From positions 682,001-746,000 of the forward strand of contig NZ_CP043633.1 in assembly GCF_012974865.1 (NCBI RefSeq): a DNA stretch of 64,000 nt. The letters run 5' to 3'. Below are positions 46,414-55,104 of this stretch, one piece after another (the first letter of the stretch is position 1; each line of letters begins with the position of its first letter). Both the position numbers and the translations under genes were made by a program. This DNA comes from Nonlabens sp. Ci31. GTDB taxonomy: Bacteria; Bacteroidota; Bacteroidia; Flavobacteriales; Flavobacteriaceae. The notes below the pieces were generated by a model. That model saw nothing but the letters and a program-made list of their open reading frames with translations, made no database searches and had not been told where the DNA came from.

Positions 46414-48699
46414 TTATCTAACAATCATCAATTTAGAAACAGTAGTTTCTATATTATCCCTAGTAGAAATAAACAAAAAATATACTCCAGAAGCTACTTT
46501 ATTCCCAGAAAAGCTCCGGGTATCCCAAGGAATGCTTCCTCCTTGTGAAACGGCTTCATAAACAAGGTTTCCTTCTATATCTGTAATTTTTACACGAGCC
46601 CTATCAGTTAATCCGTCGATAGTAACATTACCATCAAAGCCTGGACGTACCGGGTTAGGAAAAGCTCTTACATTTTCTAAATCTTCTTGTGGTTTACTGG
46701 ATCGTTCTCCTTGAAAGGCGACAATACCTTTATCGGTCGCAAAGTAAATTTTGCCAGTCGACTCATCAATAGCTATATCGTTTACAGAATTTGTAGGCAG
46801 CGGTGAATTATCTGTTGTGAATTGAAAAAGAGTTTCTCTACCAGAAGGAGAGAATAAAAAGGCACCAGAACTAGCAGTTGCTACCCATTTGTTATTATTT
46901 CCATCTATTTCGATATCTAGGACAGCCTCATCTGCTAGCAACTCGCGCGGTATTCCGTTAGTGTCTTCTATTATTATAGATCTTGCATCACTAGGATTTT
47001 CTGAAAACATACTGTTGGGATTAAAAAGAACTCTTAACCCCTGATTAGATCCTATCCATAGTTGTCCGTTTAAATCTAATCGCAAGGTGGTTACATAACT
47101 ATTTACTAAGTTCCCTAAACCTACGTCGTCAATAAGATTTGCAAACTGATTTGTAGCAGGATCAAATCCTACAAGACCATTTGCAATGGTACCGAAAAAA
47201 ATAGTCCCGTTATTATTTGCTACTATTCTAGTTATTCCTTGATCAATAGCAATACTAGCGACTTCTTCACTCACATCAAAACTGGTCCATTGTCCAGAAG
47301 GAGTTCTTCTATTGAGAGCATTATCCACTTTATTTGCCAGACTCCATAAGTTCCCTTGATTGTCAAAAACACTATTGGAAATTCTTACAAAGTCAATTGC
47401 CGGAGGAAGAATACTTTCTAACGTGCTGTTGTTGATCCCGTATAAAGTAGTTGCCACTCCATCAGTAAACTCTAACAATCCATCATGCATAGAGTTGAGG
47501 TATACCTCATCAGTATTATCTGGGTTTATTGTAATCGTAGAAATACTGGCGATATTTAAAACATCGGGAGCTTCAAAATTAGTCCAACCTTCCTCTACTA
47601 CTAAATGACTCACTCCTAATCGTTCTAATGGGAATGGATTGTACAACTCATCGTAATCTCCATAGGCCACCCATAACTCATCTGGGGAAGCTGCTATAGA
47701 AAATGCTCTGTTTCTAGTAGGCCCATCTGCTACAATAAATTCAAAGTCGGTCTGGTCTTGAATATTTACTCTAATCATCCCCGCAGTTTCGGTTCCTATG
47801 AACAGATCATTACCTAAACTAATCGCTTGAGTGAAATTATAATTGAGACCTCCTAAGGTTGTTAAACTCAGTATCTCGACAAAATTAGTATCAAAGACCT
47901 GTATGGCATTAGGTGTGGCTACTGTAAAAAATACATCGCTTGAATGCGCATCTATCGCTACCGCATTTAAAGTAGTTGTCGTAGGTTGAAAATTAGCCGT
48001 TCCCATCTGAAAAACCTGCCTGGAGAGAGAAAGTCCATATAGCTGAGAATTAAAGCTAGTGACTTCACTAAATAAGGAACCATTGATCTCACTCCAGTTC
48101 ATAAAATCAATTAAAAACGGGTCAATAATACTCGCTCTTCTAATCCCTGAGCTTCTCGTGGCAGCATAAAGAAAGTCTTGGTAAATCTCTATGGATAAGA
48201 TTTCAATTTGCCCACCATTGTCGCCTATAAAGTAAGTGTCGTCAAATTCTAATCGGTCTAAATTATAAATCGCAATCCCAAAGTCTGTAGCAATATAAAT
48301 AAGGTCCCCACTTTCCTTAAACTCATTGATTCTTTTATCATCTGGAGGGATGACTTGTTTGTCTTTTATAGCCACTACGTCTATTACTTCTCCATCTTGA
48401 TCGATTATTTGAAGCAAACCGTTTTCATAACCTATCACCAATACCGATTTATCTTCACTATAATGGATCTGACTTATCTCATCTCCACTAAGGCCATTCA
48501 CTGTTGTTAAGGTGGTAAATGTTCTCGAACTGAGATCGTATATAAAGACGGCATTTTCACTGGCAGCATAAACTGATGTTGCCGATTCCTCAATATCTAC
48601 AATAGTAGTAAACGAGAAAAGACCTTCCCAAGAATTTGAAAAATCTTGAGCAACGGTGAAGTTGCAAACCAATAAAACAATAAGGACAATTTTTTTCAT
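46414..48699 (-). CDS. porZ: T9SS protein PorZ
   Basis: A 761-aa surface protein of the type IX secretion attachment complex, which delivers A-LPS to secreted cargo. The signal peptide ends TVAQ. It is followed by two beta-propeller regions (SWEGLFSFTTIVDIEES; YAASENAVFIYDLS; NGQLWIGSNQGLRVLFNP) and a C-terminal T9SS sorting-type domain (VRAFPNPVRPGFDGNVTIDG, ending SKLMIVR). Adjacency to recO is the usual flavobacterial arrangement. A TATTTTTG box at 48742-48749 may be its -7 element. Confidence 0.9.
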   Translation of the reverse strand: MKKIVLIVLLVCNFTVAQDFSNSWEGLFSFTTIVDIEESATSVYAASENAVFIYDLSSRTFTTLTTVNGLSGDEISQIHYSEDKSVLVIGYENGLLQIIDQDGEVIDVVAIKDKQVIPPDDKRINEFKESGDLIYIATDFGIAIYNLDRLEFDDTYFIGDNGGQIEILSIEIYQDFLYAATRSSGIRRASIIDPFLIDFMNWSEINGSLFSEVTSFNSQLYGLSLSRQVFQMGTANFQPTTTTLNAVAIDAHSSDVFFTVATPNAIQVFDTNFVEILSLTTLGGLNYNFTQAISLGNDLFIGTETAGMIRVNIQDQTDFEFIVADGPTRNRAFSIAASPDELWVAYGDYDELYNPFPLERLGVSHLVVEEGWTNFEAPDVLNIASISTITINPDNTDEVYLNSMHDGLLEFTDGVATTLYGINNSTLESILPPAIDFVRISNSVFDNQGNLWSLANKVDNALNRRTPSGQWTSFDVSEEVASIAIDQGITRIVANNNGTIFFGTIANGLVGFDPATNQFANLIDDVGLGNLVNSYVTTLRLDLNGQLWIGSNQGLRVLFNPNSMFSENPSDARSIIIEDTNGIPRELLADEAVLDIEIDGNNNKWVATASSGAFLFSPSGRETLFQFTTDNSPLPTNSVNDIAIDESTGKIYFATDKGIVAFQGERSSKPQEDLENVRAFPNPVRPGFDGNVTIDGLTDRARVKITDIEGNLVYEAVSQGGSIPWDTRSFSGNKVASGVYFLFISTRDNIETTVSKLMIVR

Positions 48700-48741
48700 A
48701 CACCTATAACGTACCCATCTTTAGTATATGATGAATACGCA

Positions 48742-48749
48742 CAAAAATA
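48742..48749 (-). promoter_or_regulatory. Possible -7 element of porZ (TATTTTTG)
   Basis: It matches TAnnTTTG on the minus strand, about 43 bases before the start codon of porZ. No -33 TTG was found at a proper distance. Confidence 0.35.
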
Positions 48750-48770
48750 AACTTAATTTAAGGCATTAAA

Positions 48771-48797
48771 AAACCTCTGTAGCTTTTACAGAGGTTT
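48771..48797 (-). terminator. Terminator of gdhA
   Basis: Arms AAACCTCTGTA and TACAGAGGTTT enclose a 5-base loop. On the minus strand it is followed by a T-run, 100 bases past the gdhA stop. Confidence 0.85.
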
Positions 48798-48812
48798 GTA
48801 TTGTTTTTAATT

Positions 48813-48822
48813 GCGCTTTCGC
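48813..48822. repeat. Half-site of the dispersed palindrome
   Basis: GCGCTTTCGC lies between the gdhA stop and its terminator; the second arm is missing. It may be a decayed copy. Confidence 0.5.
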
Positions 48823-48896
48823 ACTGAATCAAATTCTGCTTGAACTTCTATTTCCTTAAGAAAACAGAAAGCAAAAGCTATATCAATCTTGTAGTA

Positions 48897-50240
48897 CTAC
48901 ACAATTCCTTGTGCCAGCATAGCGTCTGCAACTTTAACGAAACCCGCAATGTTTGCTCCTTTCACATAGTCTACAAATCCATCCTTATCACTTCCGTAGG
49001 TTACACAAGCTTCGTGAATATCGTTCATGATGCTGTGAAGTTTATTGTCTACCTCTTCAGCACTCCAGCTGTAACGCATAGAGTTTTGAGACATTTCAAG
49101 GCCAGAAGTAGCAACACCACCAGCGTTAGAGGCCTTTCCAGGTGAGAATAAAATTTTCTTTTCTAAGAAATATTCGATCGCTTCTGGAGTACATGGCATG
49201 TTAGCTCCCTCACCTACACAAATACATCCATTAGAAACAAGTGTTTTTGCCTCTTCTTCATTAAGCTCATTTTGAGTAGCACATGGCAATGCGATATCAC
49301 ATTTTACAGACCAAGGGCGTTCCCCTTCATGATAGGTAGCATTTGGATACGTATCTATATACTCAGAAATACGACCACGCTTGTTATTTTTAAGATCCAT
49401 TATAAACGCTAGTTTATCTGCATCGATACCGTCTTTATCGTAAATATAACCACCAGAATCTGACATGGTAACTACTTTACCTCCCATTTGAAGGATTTTC
49501 TCTGCAGCATATTGTGCTACATTTCCAGATCCAGAAATCACAACGGTTTTTGCTTTTACGCTCTCACCACGTGTCTTCAACATGTTTTCGGCAAAATAAA
49601 CATTACCGTAACCTGTTGCTTCTGGACGTACTAATGAACCTCCATAAGAACGTCCTTTACCGGTAAGAATACCTGTAAATTCATTTCTCAATTTTTTATA
49701 ATAACCAAAAAGATAGCCTATCTCACGTCCTCCTACACCTATGTCACCTGCTGGAACATCAGTATCAGCACCGATAACACGTTGAAGCTCTACCATAAAG
49801 GACTGACAAAAACGCATCACTTCACGGTCTGACTTTCCCTTAGGGTTAAAATCAGCACCACCTTTTCCACCACCTAAGGGCAATGTGGTCAGGCTATTTT
49901 TAAACACTTGCTCAAAAGCAAGAAATTTAAGAATACTCAAATTCACAGAAGGGTGAAATCTCAATCCACCTTTATAGGGACCTATAGCACTATTCATCTG
50001 AATGCGATAACCTCGGTTTACCTGCACTTCCCCACTATCATCTGTCCATGGCACACGGAACATGGTTACACGTTCTGGCTCTGCCATACGTTCTAGCAGT
50101 TTATCGCTAGCGTATTTGGGATTATTCTCGATAAAAGGTATAACGGCTTCAGCCACCTCAGCTACTGCCTGGATGAATTCTGGTTCGTTAGGGTTCTTAC
50201 TTTTTATCAAATCGATAAAATCTTGGATGTTTTTTTCCAT
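48897..50240 (-). CDS. gdhA: Glutamate dehydrogenase (NADP-type, hexameric)
   Basis: Converts 2-oxoglutarate and ammonia to glutamate. The 447-aa protein has the catalytic-Lys region LPLGGGKGGADFNPKG (Lys126). PAGDIGVGGREIGYLFG, VVISGSGNVAQYAAEKI and SNAGGVATSGLEMSQNS are further hallmarks of the family. The coenzyme preference (NADP) is inferred from length and type. A -7 box (50285-50292) and a 12-bp palindrome (50263-50274) lie just upstream. Confidence 0.95.
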   Translation of the reverse strand: MEKNIQDFIDLIKSKNPNEPEFIQAVAEVAEAVIPFIENNPKYASDKLLERMAEPERVTMFRVPWTDDSGEVQVNRGYRIQMNSAIGPYKGGLRFHPSVNLSILKFLAFEQVFKNSLTTLPLGGGKGGADFNPKGKSDREVMRFCQSFMVELQRVIGADTDVPAGDIGVGGREIGYLFGYYKKLRNEFTGILTGKGRSYGGSLVRPEATGYGNVYFAENMLKTRGESVKAKTVVISGSGNVAQYAAEKILQMGGKVVTMSDSGGYIYDKDGIDADKLAFIMDLKNNKRGRISEYIDTYPNATYHEGERPWSVKCDIALPCATQNELNEEEAKTLVSNGCICVGEGANMPCTPEAIEYFLEKKILFSPGKASNAGGVATSGLEMSQNSMRYSWSAEEVDNKLHSIMNDIHEACVTYGSDKDGFVDYVKGANIAGFVKVADAMLAQGIV

Positions 50241-50262
50241 TATCTTTAATTTTTTCCTTTAA

Positions 50263-50274
50263 GAAAACGTTTTC
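50263..50274. promoter_or_regulatory. Palindromic operator-like site upstream of gdhA
   Basis: GAAAACGTTTTC is a perfect 12-base palindrome located 23-34 bases before the gdhA start, just downstream of the predicted transcription start. Its shape resembles sites of LacI-type regulators, but the regulator is unknown. Confidence 0.5.
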
Positions 50275-50284
50275 GTTCGTGGTG

Positions 50285-50292
50285 CAAATATA
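50285..50292 (-). promoter_or_regulatory. Probable -7 element of gdhA (TATATTTG)
   Basis: A TAnnTTTG match on the minus strand, 45 bases before the start. No -33 TTG was recognised at 17-21 bases. Confidence 0.5.
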
Positions 50293-50421
50293 ATATTATA
50301 GCGTATTGAATGGTTTTTTTTACCAATATATTTACAGTTATAACCTTAGCTTTAACAGACCATGTTGCGGTAAAATTTGCAGTTCATCTAATGCTAAAGG
50401 TATTATGCCTAAAGTTTAATG

Positions 50422-50450
50422 TTTGTATGAACTACATTTTGTTATATTTG
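50422..50450 (+). promoter_or_regulatory. Promoter of the THC0290_0291-type gene (TTTG-N17-TATATTTG)
   Basis: TTTG at 50422-50425 and TATATTTG at 50443-50450, with 17 bases between, give a full Bacteroidota promoter. The start codon is 26 bases further on. Confidence 0.65.
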
Positions 50451-50475
50451 TCGCTAGCATAAAGTCTTTTTATTA

Positions 50476-51249
50476 ATGATGCACTCACATAAATATATTG
50501 CTACAGTCTTGCTATTCTTTGCAATAGTAACAGTTAGTAATGCACAATTAGGTTTTTCTCACGAACTAGGTTTTATCACTGGCCCAGTGGCTTTTCAAAG
50601 CGACTATGGGGAGCGCTACGATTTTAATACGAACAAAGGAAACGTAGGAATAGGTGTTGGAATAGTGCACTACATCAACTTTGCATATCGTGCAGATTGT
50701 GATTGTTATAGTGCTGATACCTACTGGAATGACCACTTTAAAATACGAAGTGAGATTGCTTATCATGAAACTACTCTAAATCATTTAGGTCCTGAATCAG
50801 AAAAATTATCACTAGGCGGTTTACAACTTAGGTCCATGGAAGGTAAAGCAAAAGTGTTTGAAGCTGGCGCACAGATCGAATGGTACCCACTGAGTATAAG
50901 AGATTTTCAATCAGGACAACCTAAAATTGCTCCTTACTTGGGATTCGGAGCTCGCTATGTAAATTACAGACCTGAAGCCACAAGCACTTTAGGACCTTTA
51001 GGAAACCCAATAACTACATTCCCTACTTTTATAGATCGTATAGACACCTCACAAGGAAGTGCTATAGCCATAACAGGGGATATAGGTTTTAGATATAAAG
51101 TAGGCCCTTTAAGTGACCTCTTGATTTCTTCTAAGTGGCACTATTATGTCGACAGCAACTATGTAGATGGATTGAGTCCTAACAATGTTAATAACAGAGC
51201 AAACGACTGGATATGGTGGTTTAACGTGGGGTATATTTTCTATTTATAA
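50476..51249 (+). CDS. Outer-membrane barrel-like protein, THC0290_0291 type
   Basis: A 257-aa exported protein of unknown function. The signal peptide ends SNAQ. The mature part begins LGFSHELGFITGPVAFQSDY and contains HYINFAYRADCDCYSADTYW, with a CDC that recalls the conserved family signature. Its pattern of alternating beta residues and aromatic C-terminus (YIFYL) fits an outer-membrane barrel. It is monocistronic, with its own promoter and terminator. A second ATG directly follows the first. Confidence 0.8.
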   Translation: MMHSHKYIATVLLFFAIVTVSNAQLGFSHELGFITGPVAFQSDYGERYDFNTNKGNVGIGVGIVHYINFAYRADCDCYSADTYWNDHFKIRSEIAYHETTLNHLGPESEKLSLGGLQLRSMEGKAKVFEAGAQIEWYPLSIRDFQSGQPKIAPYLGFGARYVNYRPEATSTLGPLGNPITTFPTFIDRIDTSQGSAIAITGDIGFRYKVGPLSDLLISSKWHYYVDSNYVDGLSPNNVNNRANDWIWWFNVGYIFYL

Positions 51250-51270
51250 AACCACTTGATAACTTATTAC

Positions 51271-51305
51271 AAAAAGGGCCATTGAATTTCAATAGCCCTT
51301 TTTTT
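51271..51305. terminator. Bidirectional terminator
   Basis: Arms AAAAAGGGC...ATTGA and TCAAT...GCCCTTTTT form a stem with one internal mismatch. It ends inside the stop codon of the convergent ATL gene. Confidence 0.88.
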
Positions 51306-51642
51306 ATTCCTGTATCCCTAATTCTTCTAGTGGATCCCAAAAGTTTTCTTTAAAATTTTTGATTTGATCTTGTTCAATAATAAGACCTTCACTTTCTAAT
51401 AACTGTTGCATCAGATGAGTTCCAGAGAAATGATGCTTTCCCGTAAGAACCCCATTGCGGTTTACAACTCTGTGAGCCGGCACTTCAGAGTCATTATGCG
51501 ACGCGTTCATAGCATAACCTACAGTTCTACTGCTTCGAGGTGTACCGAGAACTTTTGCAATAGCCCCATAACTGGTGACTCGACCATAAGGAATTTGCTT
51601 GACCACTTCATATACTCTTAGATAAAAGTCCTTAGTACTCAT
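51304..51642 (-). CDS. MGMT-family alkyltransferase-like protein (ATL)
   Basis: A 112-aa DNA-binding domain homologous to O6-alkylguanine-DNA alkyltransferase. The active-site motif is PAHRV at residues 55-59; the catalytic Cys of PCHRV is replaced by Ala56. This is the hallmark of ATL proteins, which bind O6-alkylguanine and hand lesions to nucleotide excision repair instead of removing the alkyl group. Other helix-turn-helix phrases (IPYGRVTSYGAIAKVLG) are intact. It is the last gene of the trmB-LysE-ATL run, overlapping the LysE gene by 4 bases. uvrC and mfd elsewhere in the window supply possible partners. Confidence 0.9.
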   Translation of the reverse strand: MSTKDFYLRVYEVVKQIPYGRVTSYGAIAKVLGTPRSSRTVGYAMNASHNDSEVPAHRVVNRNGVLTGKHHFSGTHLMQQLLESEGLIIEQDQIKNFKENFWDPLEELGIQE

Positions 51643-52265
51643 CCGTATATTCTAAAGATCGTAAATATGGCTATCAATAAGGTGAGTCCCCCCAAGATGT
51701 AGTTAACCTTGCGGGCAAAAGTATTGCTGTCAAAAGCAAATTTCTTTACATATTTTATATAGGCCAGTAGCATTAAAAACGTACCACAAGAAGCTCCTAT
51801 TATAAACAAATGCGCGGTTGGGTAAGTGAAGACAAACAATCCTTTTCCCGCAAGAAAGGAACTGAATCCTATATAAAACGGAATCGGAAAAATATTTAAC
51901 ACAGATAAGATAATTCCCTGAGCAAATAATTTAGTAGCAGACCTATTGATCTGCTTTACCACTGGAGTTCCAGAATCAAGAGCAGCCCTAATAAAAAAGA
52001 AAATGGAAAGACCAACAAAAGCAATTACAGCAAACTGTTCTAAGAGCAATAGGGTTTCTGGATTAGCATTCAATAATTTAGAAAAAAAAACACCTATATA
52101 AACTTGCCCTACCACCACAAAGGAAGCGCCTAAAGCAAATATTACAGCCGCTTTTCTGTTTTGTTTGACACTTATTTTAGCTGCTGTAAGGTTTAATAAT
52201 CCGGGAGGGATAACCCCTACAAACCCGATTACAAGACCAAAAAACAAGTGTAATAATCCTACCAT
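51639..52265 (-). CDS. LysE-family amino acid exporter
   Basis: A 208-aa membrane protein of the LysE/RhtB type that exports amino acids or similar small molecules. Six hydrophobic segments are apparent. The N-terminal phrase LVIGFVGVIPPGLLNLTAAK is characteristic. It overlaps trmB by one base and the ATL gene by 4 bases, so the three genes are tightly coupled. The substrate is not predictable. Confidence 0.85.
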   Translation of the reverse strand: MVGLLHLFFGLVIGFVGVIPPGLLNLTAAKISVKQNRKAAVIFALGASFVVVGQVYIGVFFSKLLNANPETLLLLEQFAVIAFVGLSIFFFIRAALDSGTPVVKQINRSATKLFAQGIILSVLNIFPIPFYIGFSSFLAGKGLFVFTYPTAHLFIIGASCGTFLMLLAYIKYVKKFAFDSNTFARKVNYILGGLTLLIAIFTIFRIYG

Positions 52266-52933
52266 TACTTCAATTTAAACTTGATATAAGTAATTGCTTT
52301 TCCTGTCTCTAAATATTGTTTTTCATAAAAGGTTTGAGTTCCTGTTACTTCTTCTGGAGACTCTGTATTAGAATAAATATCATGATGAGCATACAGGATT
52401 TCCTCCCCTCTTGCTTGTAATAATCCTAAGGTGTAACCGTGCATGAACTCAGAGTCTGTTTTGAGGTTCATAACACCATCAGGTTGTAAGATGTGTTTGT
52501 ATTTGGATAGAAAATCAGGGTTGGTCATCCTGTGCTTAGTGCGTTTATACTTGATTTGAGGATCTGGAAATGTGATCCATATTTCTTGTATTTCCGCTTT
52601 CGCGAAAACGAAATCTACCAACTCAATCTGAGTTCTCATAAAGGCAACGTTATCGAGCCCTTCTTCTAGAGCCGTTTTTGCTCCACGCCAGAAACGCGCA
52701 CCTTTAATGTCAATACCTATAAAATTACGGTCGGGGTATTTACGGGCTAACGCAACAGTATACTCCCCTTTACCACAACCCAACTCAAGAGTTATAGGGA
52801 GATTATTTCCAAAAAACTCATTCCATTTTCCCTGATGTTTAAAACCAGAGACCACCTCCTCCCGAGAGGGCTGAATGACATTTTTGAATGTTTCGTTTTC
52901 GTTAAATCGTTTGAGTTTATTCTTACTTCCCAA
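52265..52933 (-). CDS. trmB: tRNA (guanine-N7-)-methyltransferase
   Basis: Methylates N7 of G46 in the variable loop of tRNA. The 222-aa protein has the AdoMet-binding loop LELGCGKGEYTVAL and the following NFIGIDIKGARFW. The characteristic IWITFPDPQIKYKRTKHRM, with the conserved Asp and the Lys/His residues, follows. A near-exact palindrome copy (52595-52610) encodes FVFAKAE just before that motif. It is first in the trmB-LysE-ATL run. Confidence 0.95.
   Translation of the reverse strand: MGSKNKLKRFNENETFKNVIQPSREEVVSGFKHQGKWNEFFGNNLPITLELGCGKGEYTVALARKYPDRNFIGIDIKGARFWRGAKTALEEGLDNVAFMRTQIELVDFVFAKAEIQEIWITFPDPQIKYKRTKHRMTNPDFLSKYKHILQPDGVMNLKTDSEFMHGYTLGLLQARGEEILYAHHDIYSNTESPEEVTGTQTFYEKQYLETGKAITYIKFKLK
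52595..52610. repeat. Dispersed palindrome, one mismatch
   Basis: CGCTTTCGCGAAAACG, the same variant as in pgi. On the coding strand of trmB it reads V-F-A-K-A-E. Confidence 0.8.
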
Positions 52934-53002
52934 TACAATTATTTAAAGGTTAATTAATACCTACAAATATACCTGATTACAAAGTCATTGTATATTTACT
53001 CC

Positions 53003-54112
53003 ATGCAAAAATCCAAAAACATTTTGGTTGCCCCGCTAAACTGGGGGTTAGGTCACGCCACTAGGTGTATTCCTATTATAAATGCAATTATTAAAAAGGG
53101 TAACCGACCTATTATCGCTAGTGATGGACTAGCACTAGCGCTACTTAAAAAAGAATATCCAAGACAAACCTTTATAGAGCTTCCTTCTTATGACATAGAA
53201 TATGCCAAAGAAGGGCAAAATTTAAAGCTCAAAATGCTTAAGGACTCCCCTAAAATATGGATGGCTATACGCAATGAGCAACAGATGCTTCAAGAAATCA
53301 TTCTTAAACATAATATTTCAGGAATCATCTCTGACAATAGGCTGGGACTTTATAGCAACCTCGTACCTTCTGTAATTATAACACATCAATTACAAGTATT
53401 ATCTGGCACCACCACATGGTTGAGTACGCAATTGCACTTGCATTATATAAAAAAATACGACTACTGTTGGATTCCTGATGTAGATGGACCAGACAACCTA
53501 TCTGGCAAACTTTCCTATAACGACGATTTTGAAATTGAAAAAGTGTATCTAGGACCTCTTTCTAGATTTAAGAATACTGGTAATTACCAAAAAAAATACG
53601 ATCTAATGGTATTGCTATCTGGCCCAGAGCCTCAAAGAGGTATTCTAGAGAAAAAATTGCTTGCTGAGCTCAAAACATATGAGGGAGAGGTGTTATTTAT
53701 AGCCGGTAAAGTAGAGAAGGAACAAAAGGTAGAGAAAAAAGGACGCCTTACTTACTACAACTATCTTTCTACAGATGGATTACAGAAAGCACTAGATCGT
53801 TCTGAAATGGTATTGAGTAGAAGTGGTTATACGACTATTATGGACCTACAAAAAATGGGTAAAAAAGCATTTTTCATTCCTACTCCAGGCCAATTTGAAC
53901 AAGAATACCTCGCCGAATTATTAGATCAAAAAGGAATTGTTCCCTGCGCTACTCAAGAAGAATTTCACATACAAATGCTATCTCGCGTGGAGCACTATAA
54001 AGGGTTGGGAAGTATTCAGTCTTCTTCAAGGTCGCTGTCTTCGGTATTAGAAGAAACTTTTTCTAGCGTAAATGAAAATTCAGACCCTATCCCTAACTCA
54101 CTATCTACATAA
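53003..54112 (+). CDS. Glycosyltransferase with UDP-glycosyltransferase-like (GT28-type) fold
   Basis: A 369-aa protein that probably transfers a sugar to a lipid or glycan. The N-terminal nucleotide-sugar fold starts MQKSKNILVAPLNWGLGHAT, where LNWGLGHATR is the glycine-rich loop of this family. A later segment VLLSGPEPQRGILEKKL and the terminal SEMVLSRSGYTTIMDLQKMG, with PTPGQFEQEYLAEL, fit the GT28 C-terminal half. The start ATG at 53003 is preferred over a TTG at 52988. The last 97 bases overlap the convergent histidine kinase gene. Confidence 0.8.
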   Translation: MQKSKNILVAPLNWGLGHATRCIPIINAIIKKGNRPIIASDGLALALLKKEYPRQTFIELPSYDIEYAKEGQNLKLKMLKDSPKIWMAIRNEQQMLQEIILKHNISGIISDNRLGLYSNLVPSVIITHQLQVLSGTTTWLSTQLHLHYIKKYDYCWIPDVDGPDNLSGKLSYNDDFEIEKVYLGPLSRFKNTGNYQKKYDLMVLLSGPEPQRGILEKKLLAELKTYEGEVLFIAGKVEKEQKVEKKGRLTYYNYLSTDGLQKALDRSEMVLSRSGYTTIMDLQKMGKKAFFIPTPGQFEQEYLAELLDQKGIVPCATQEEFHIQMLSRVEHYKGLGSIQSSSRSLSSVLEETFSSVNENSDPIPNSLST

Positions 54113-55104
54113 ATACGCTCTCCATGTGCTTCCACAATATGTTTAACGATCGCAAGCCCTAATCCAGAGCCTCCTTCTTTACGCGATCCAGTTCTATCGA
54201 CTCTAAAGAACCGTTCAAATAACCTAGGAATAAACTCTGGTTTAATTCCTTCACCATTATCGGTTACCCTTAAAATTACTTTATTGTTGATGAGGTCTTC
54301 CACTGCTACTTCGGTGGTTCCATTTTGTTTTCCGTATTTAATGGAATTTACAATGAGATTTGAAATTACTTGAAGTATTCTTTCTTGGTCTGCATGGACC
54401 ATAATAGGTTGATCGTATTTCATATCAAAGACTAAAGAAATGTTTTTCTTTGCTGCCTTCATTTCAAACTGATCAAAAACCTGCTTTATCAAGGTAATGA
54501 TGTCAAAGTTTTCCTTATCCAGACTCATATCACCCACTTCTAGTCTGGTAATCATATCCATATCCCTTACAATATACGTAAGTCGCTCCACGCCTTTTTG
54601 AGCTCGTTCCAGGTATTTCTTCCGAATGGCTTTATCTTTATGCGCGCCATCTATAAGTGTGTCTATATAACCTTGTACTGTAAACAAAGGTGTCTTCAAT
54701 TCATGAGATATATTACCTAAGAATTCCTTCCTGTAGTTTTCTCGTATTTGAAGAGTTTCGATTTCGATCTTTTTATTTCGGGCAAATCGTTCTACTTGCT
54801 CCTTCAGTGTGCGCATGTCTGTCGCAATCTCGCGATCCGTAAAATTACTAGATTCTAGAAGTGAAACATCTTCATAAATACGTTTGATACGACGGTAAAT
54901 AAATCGCTGCACTCGGTATTGAATAATCACAAAACACAGAATAAAACTTGCTATGGTCGTCCCTAAAAGTACAGGAACAGGGAATTGCACCCCATCAATA
55001 AAGGTGATCAAGAATAAAATTAAAAATAAGAAGGCTGTAATGTAGATCGATGATCTAATTGCAAATCGGTAACTTTTTCTTTGTGATGTCGTATTATTTG
55101 ACAT
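54016..55104 (-). CDS. Sensor histidine kinase, PhoR-like
   Basis: A 362-aa two-component sensor. Two transmembrane helices (residues about 20-36 and 44-62) with a very short extracytoplasmic loop precede the kinase. The H-box GNISHELKTPL holds His134. The ATPase region includes N-box NLIVNSIKYGK, G1 VTDNGEGIK and RFFRVDRTGSRKEGGSGLGL. It overlaps the response regulator gene upstream by 11 bases and is its cognate partner. The small loop suggests an internal or membrane signal. Its 3' end overlaps the convergent glycosyltransferase by 97 bases. Confidence 0.9.
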   Translation of the reverse strand: MSNNTTSQRKSYRFAIRSSIYITAFLFLILFLITFIDGVQFPVPVLLGTTIASFILCFVIIQYRVQRFIYRRIKRIYEDVSLLESSNFTDREIATDMRTLKEQVERFARNKKIEIETLQIRENYRKEFLGNISHELKTPLFTVQGYIDTLIDGAHKDKAIRKKYLERAQKGVERLTYIVRDMDMITRLEVGDMSLDKENFDIITLIKQVFDQFEMKAAKKNISLVFDMKYDQPIMVHADQERILQVISNLIVNSIKYGKQNGTTEVAVEDLINNKVILRVTDNGEGIKPEFIPRLFERFFRVDRTGSRKEGGSGLGLAIVKHIVEAHGERIYVDSELGIGSEFSFTLEKVSSNTEDSDLEED

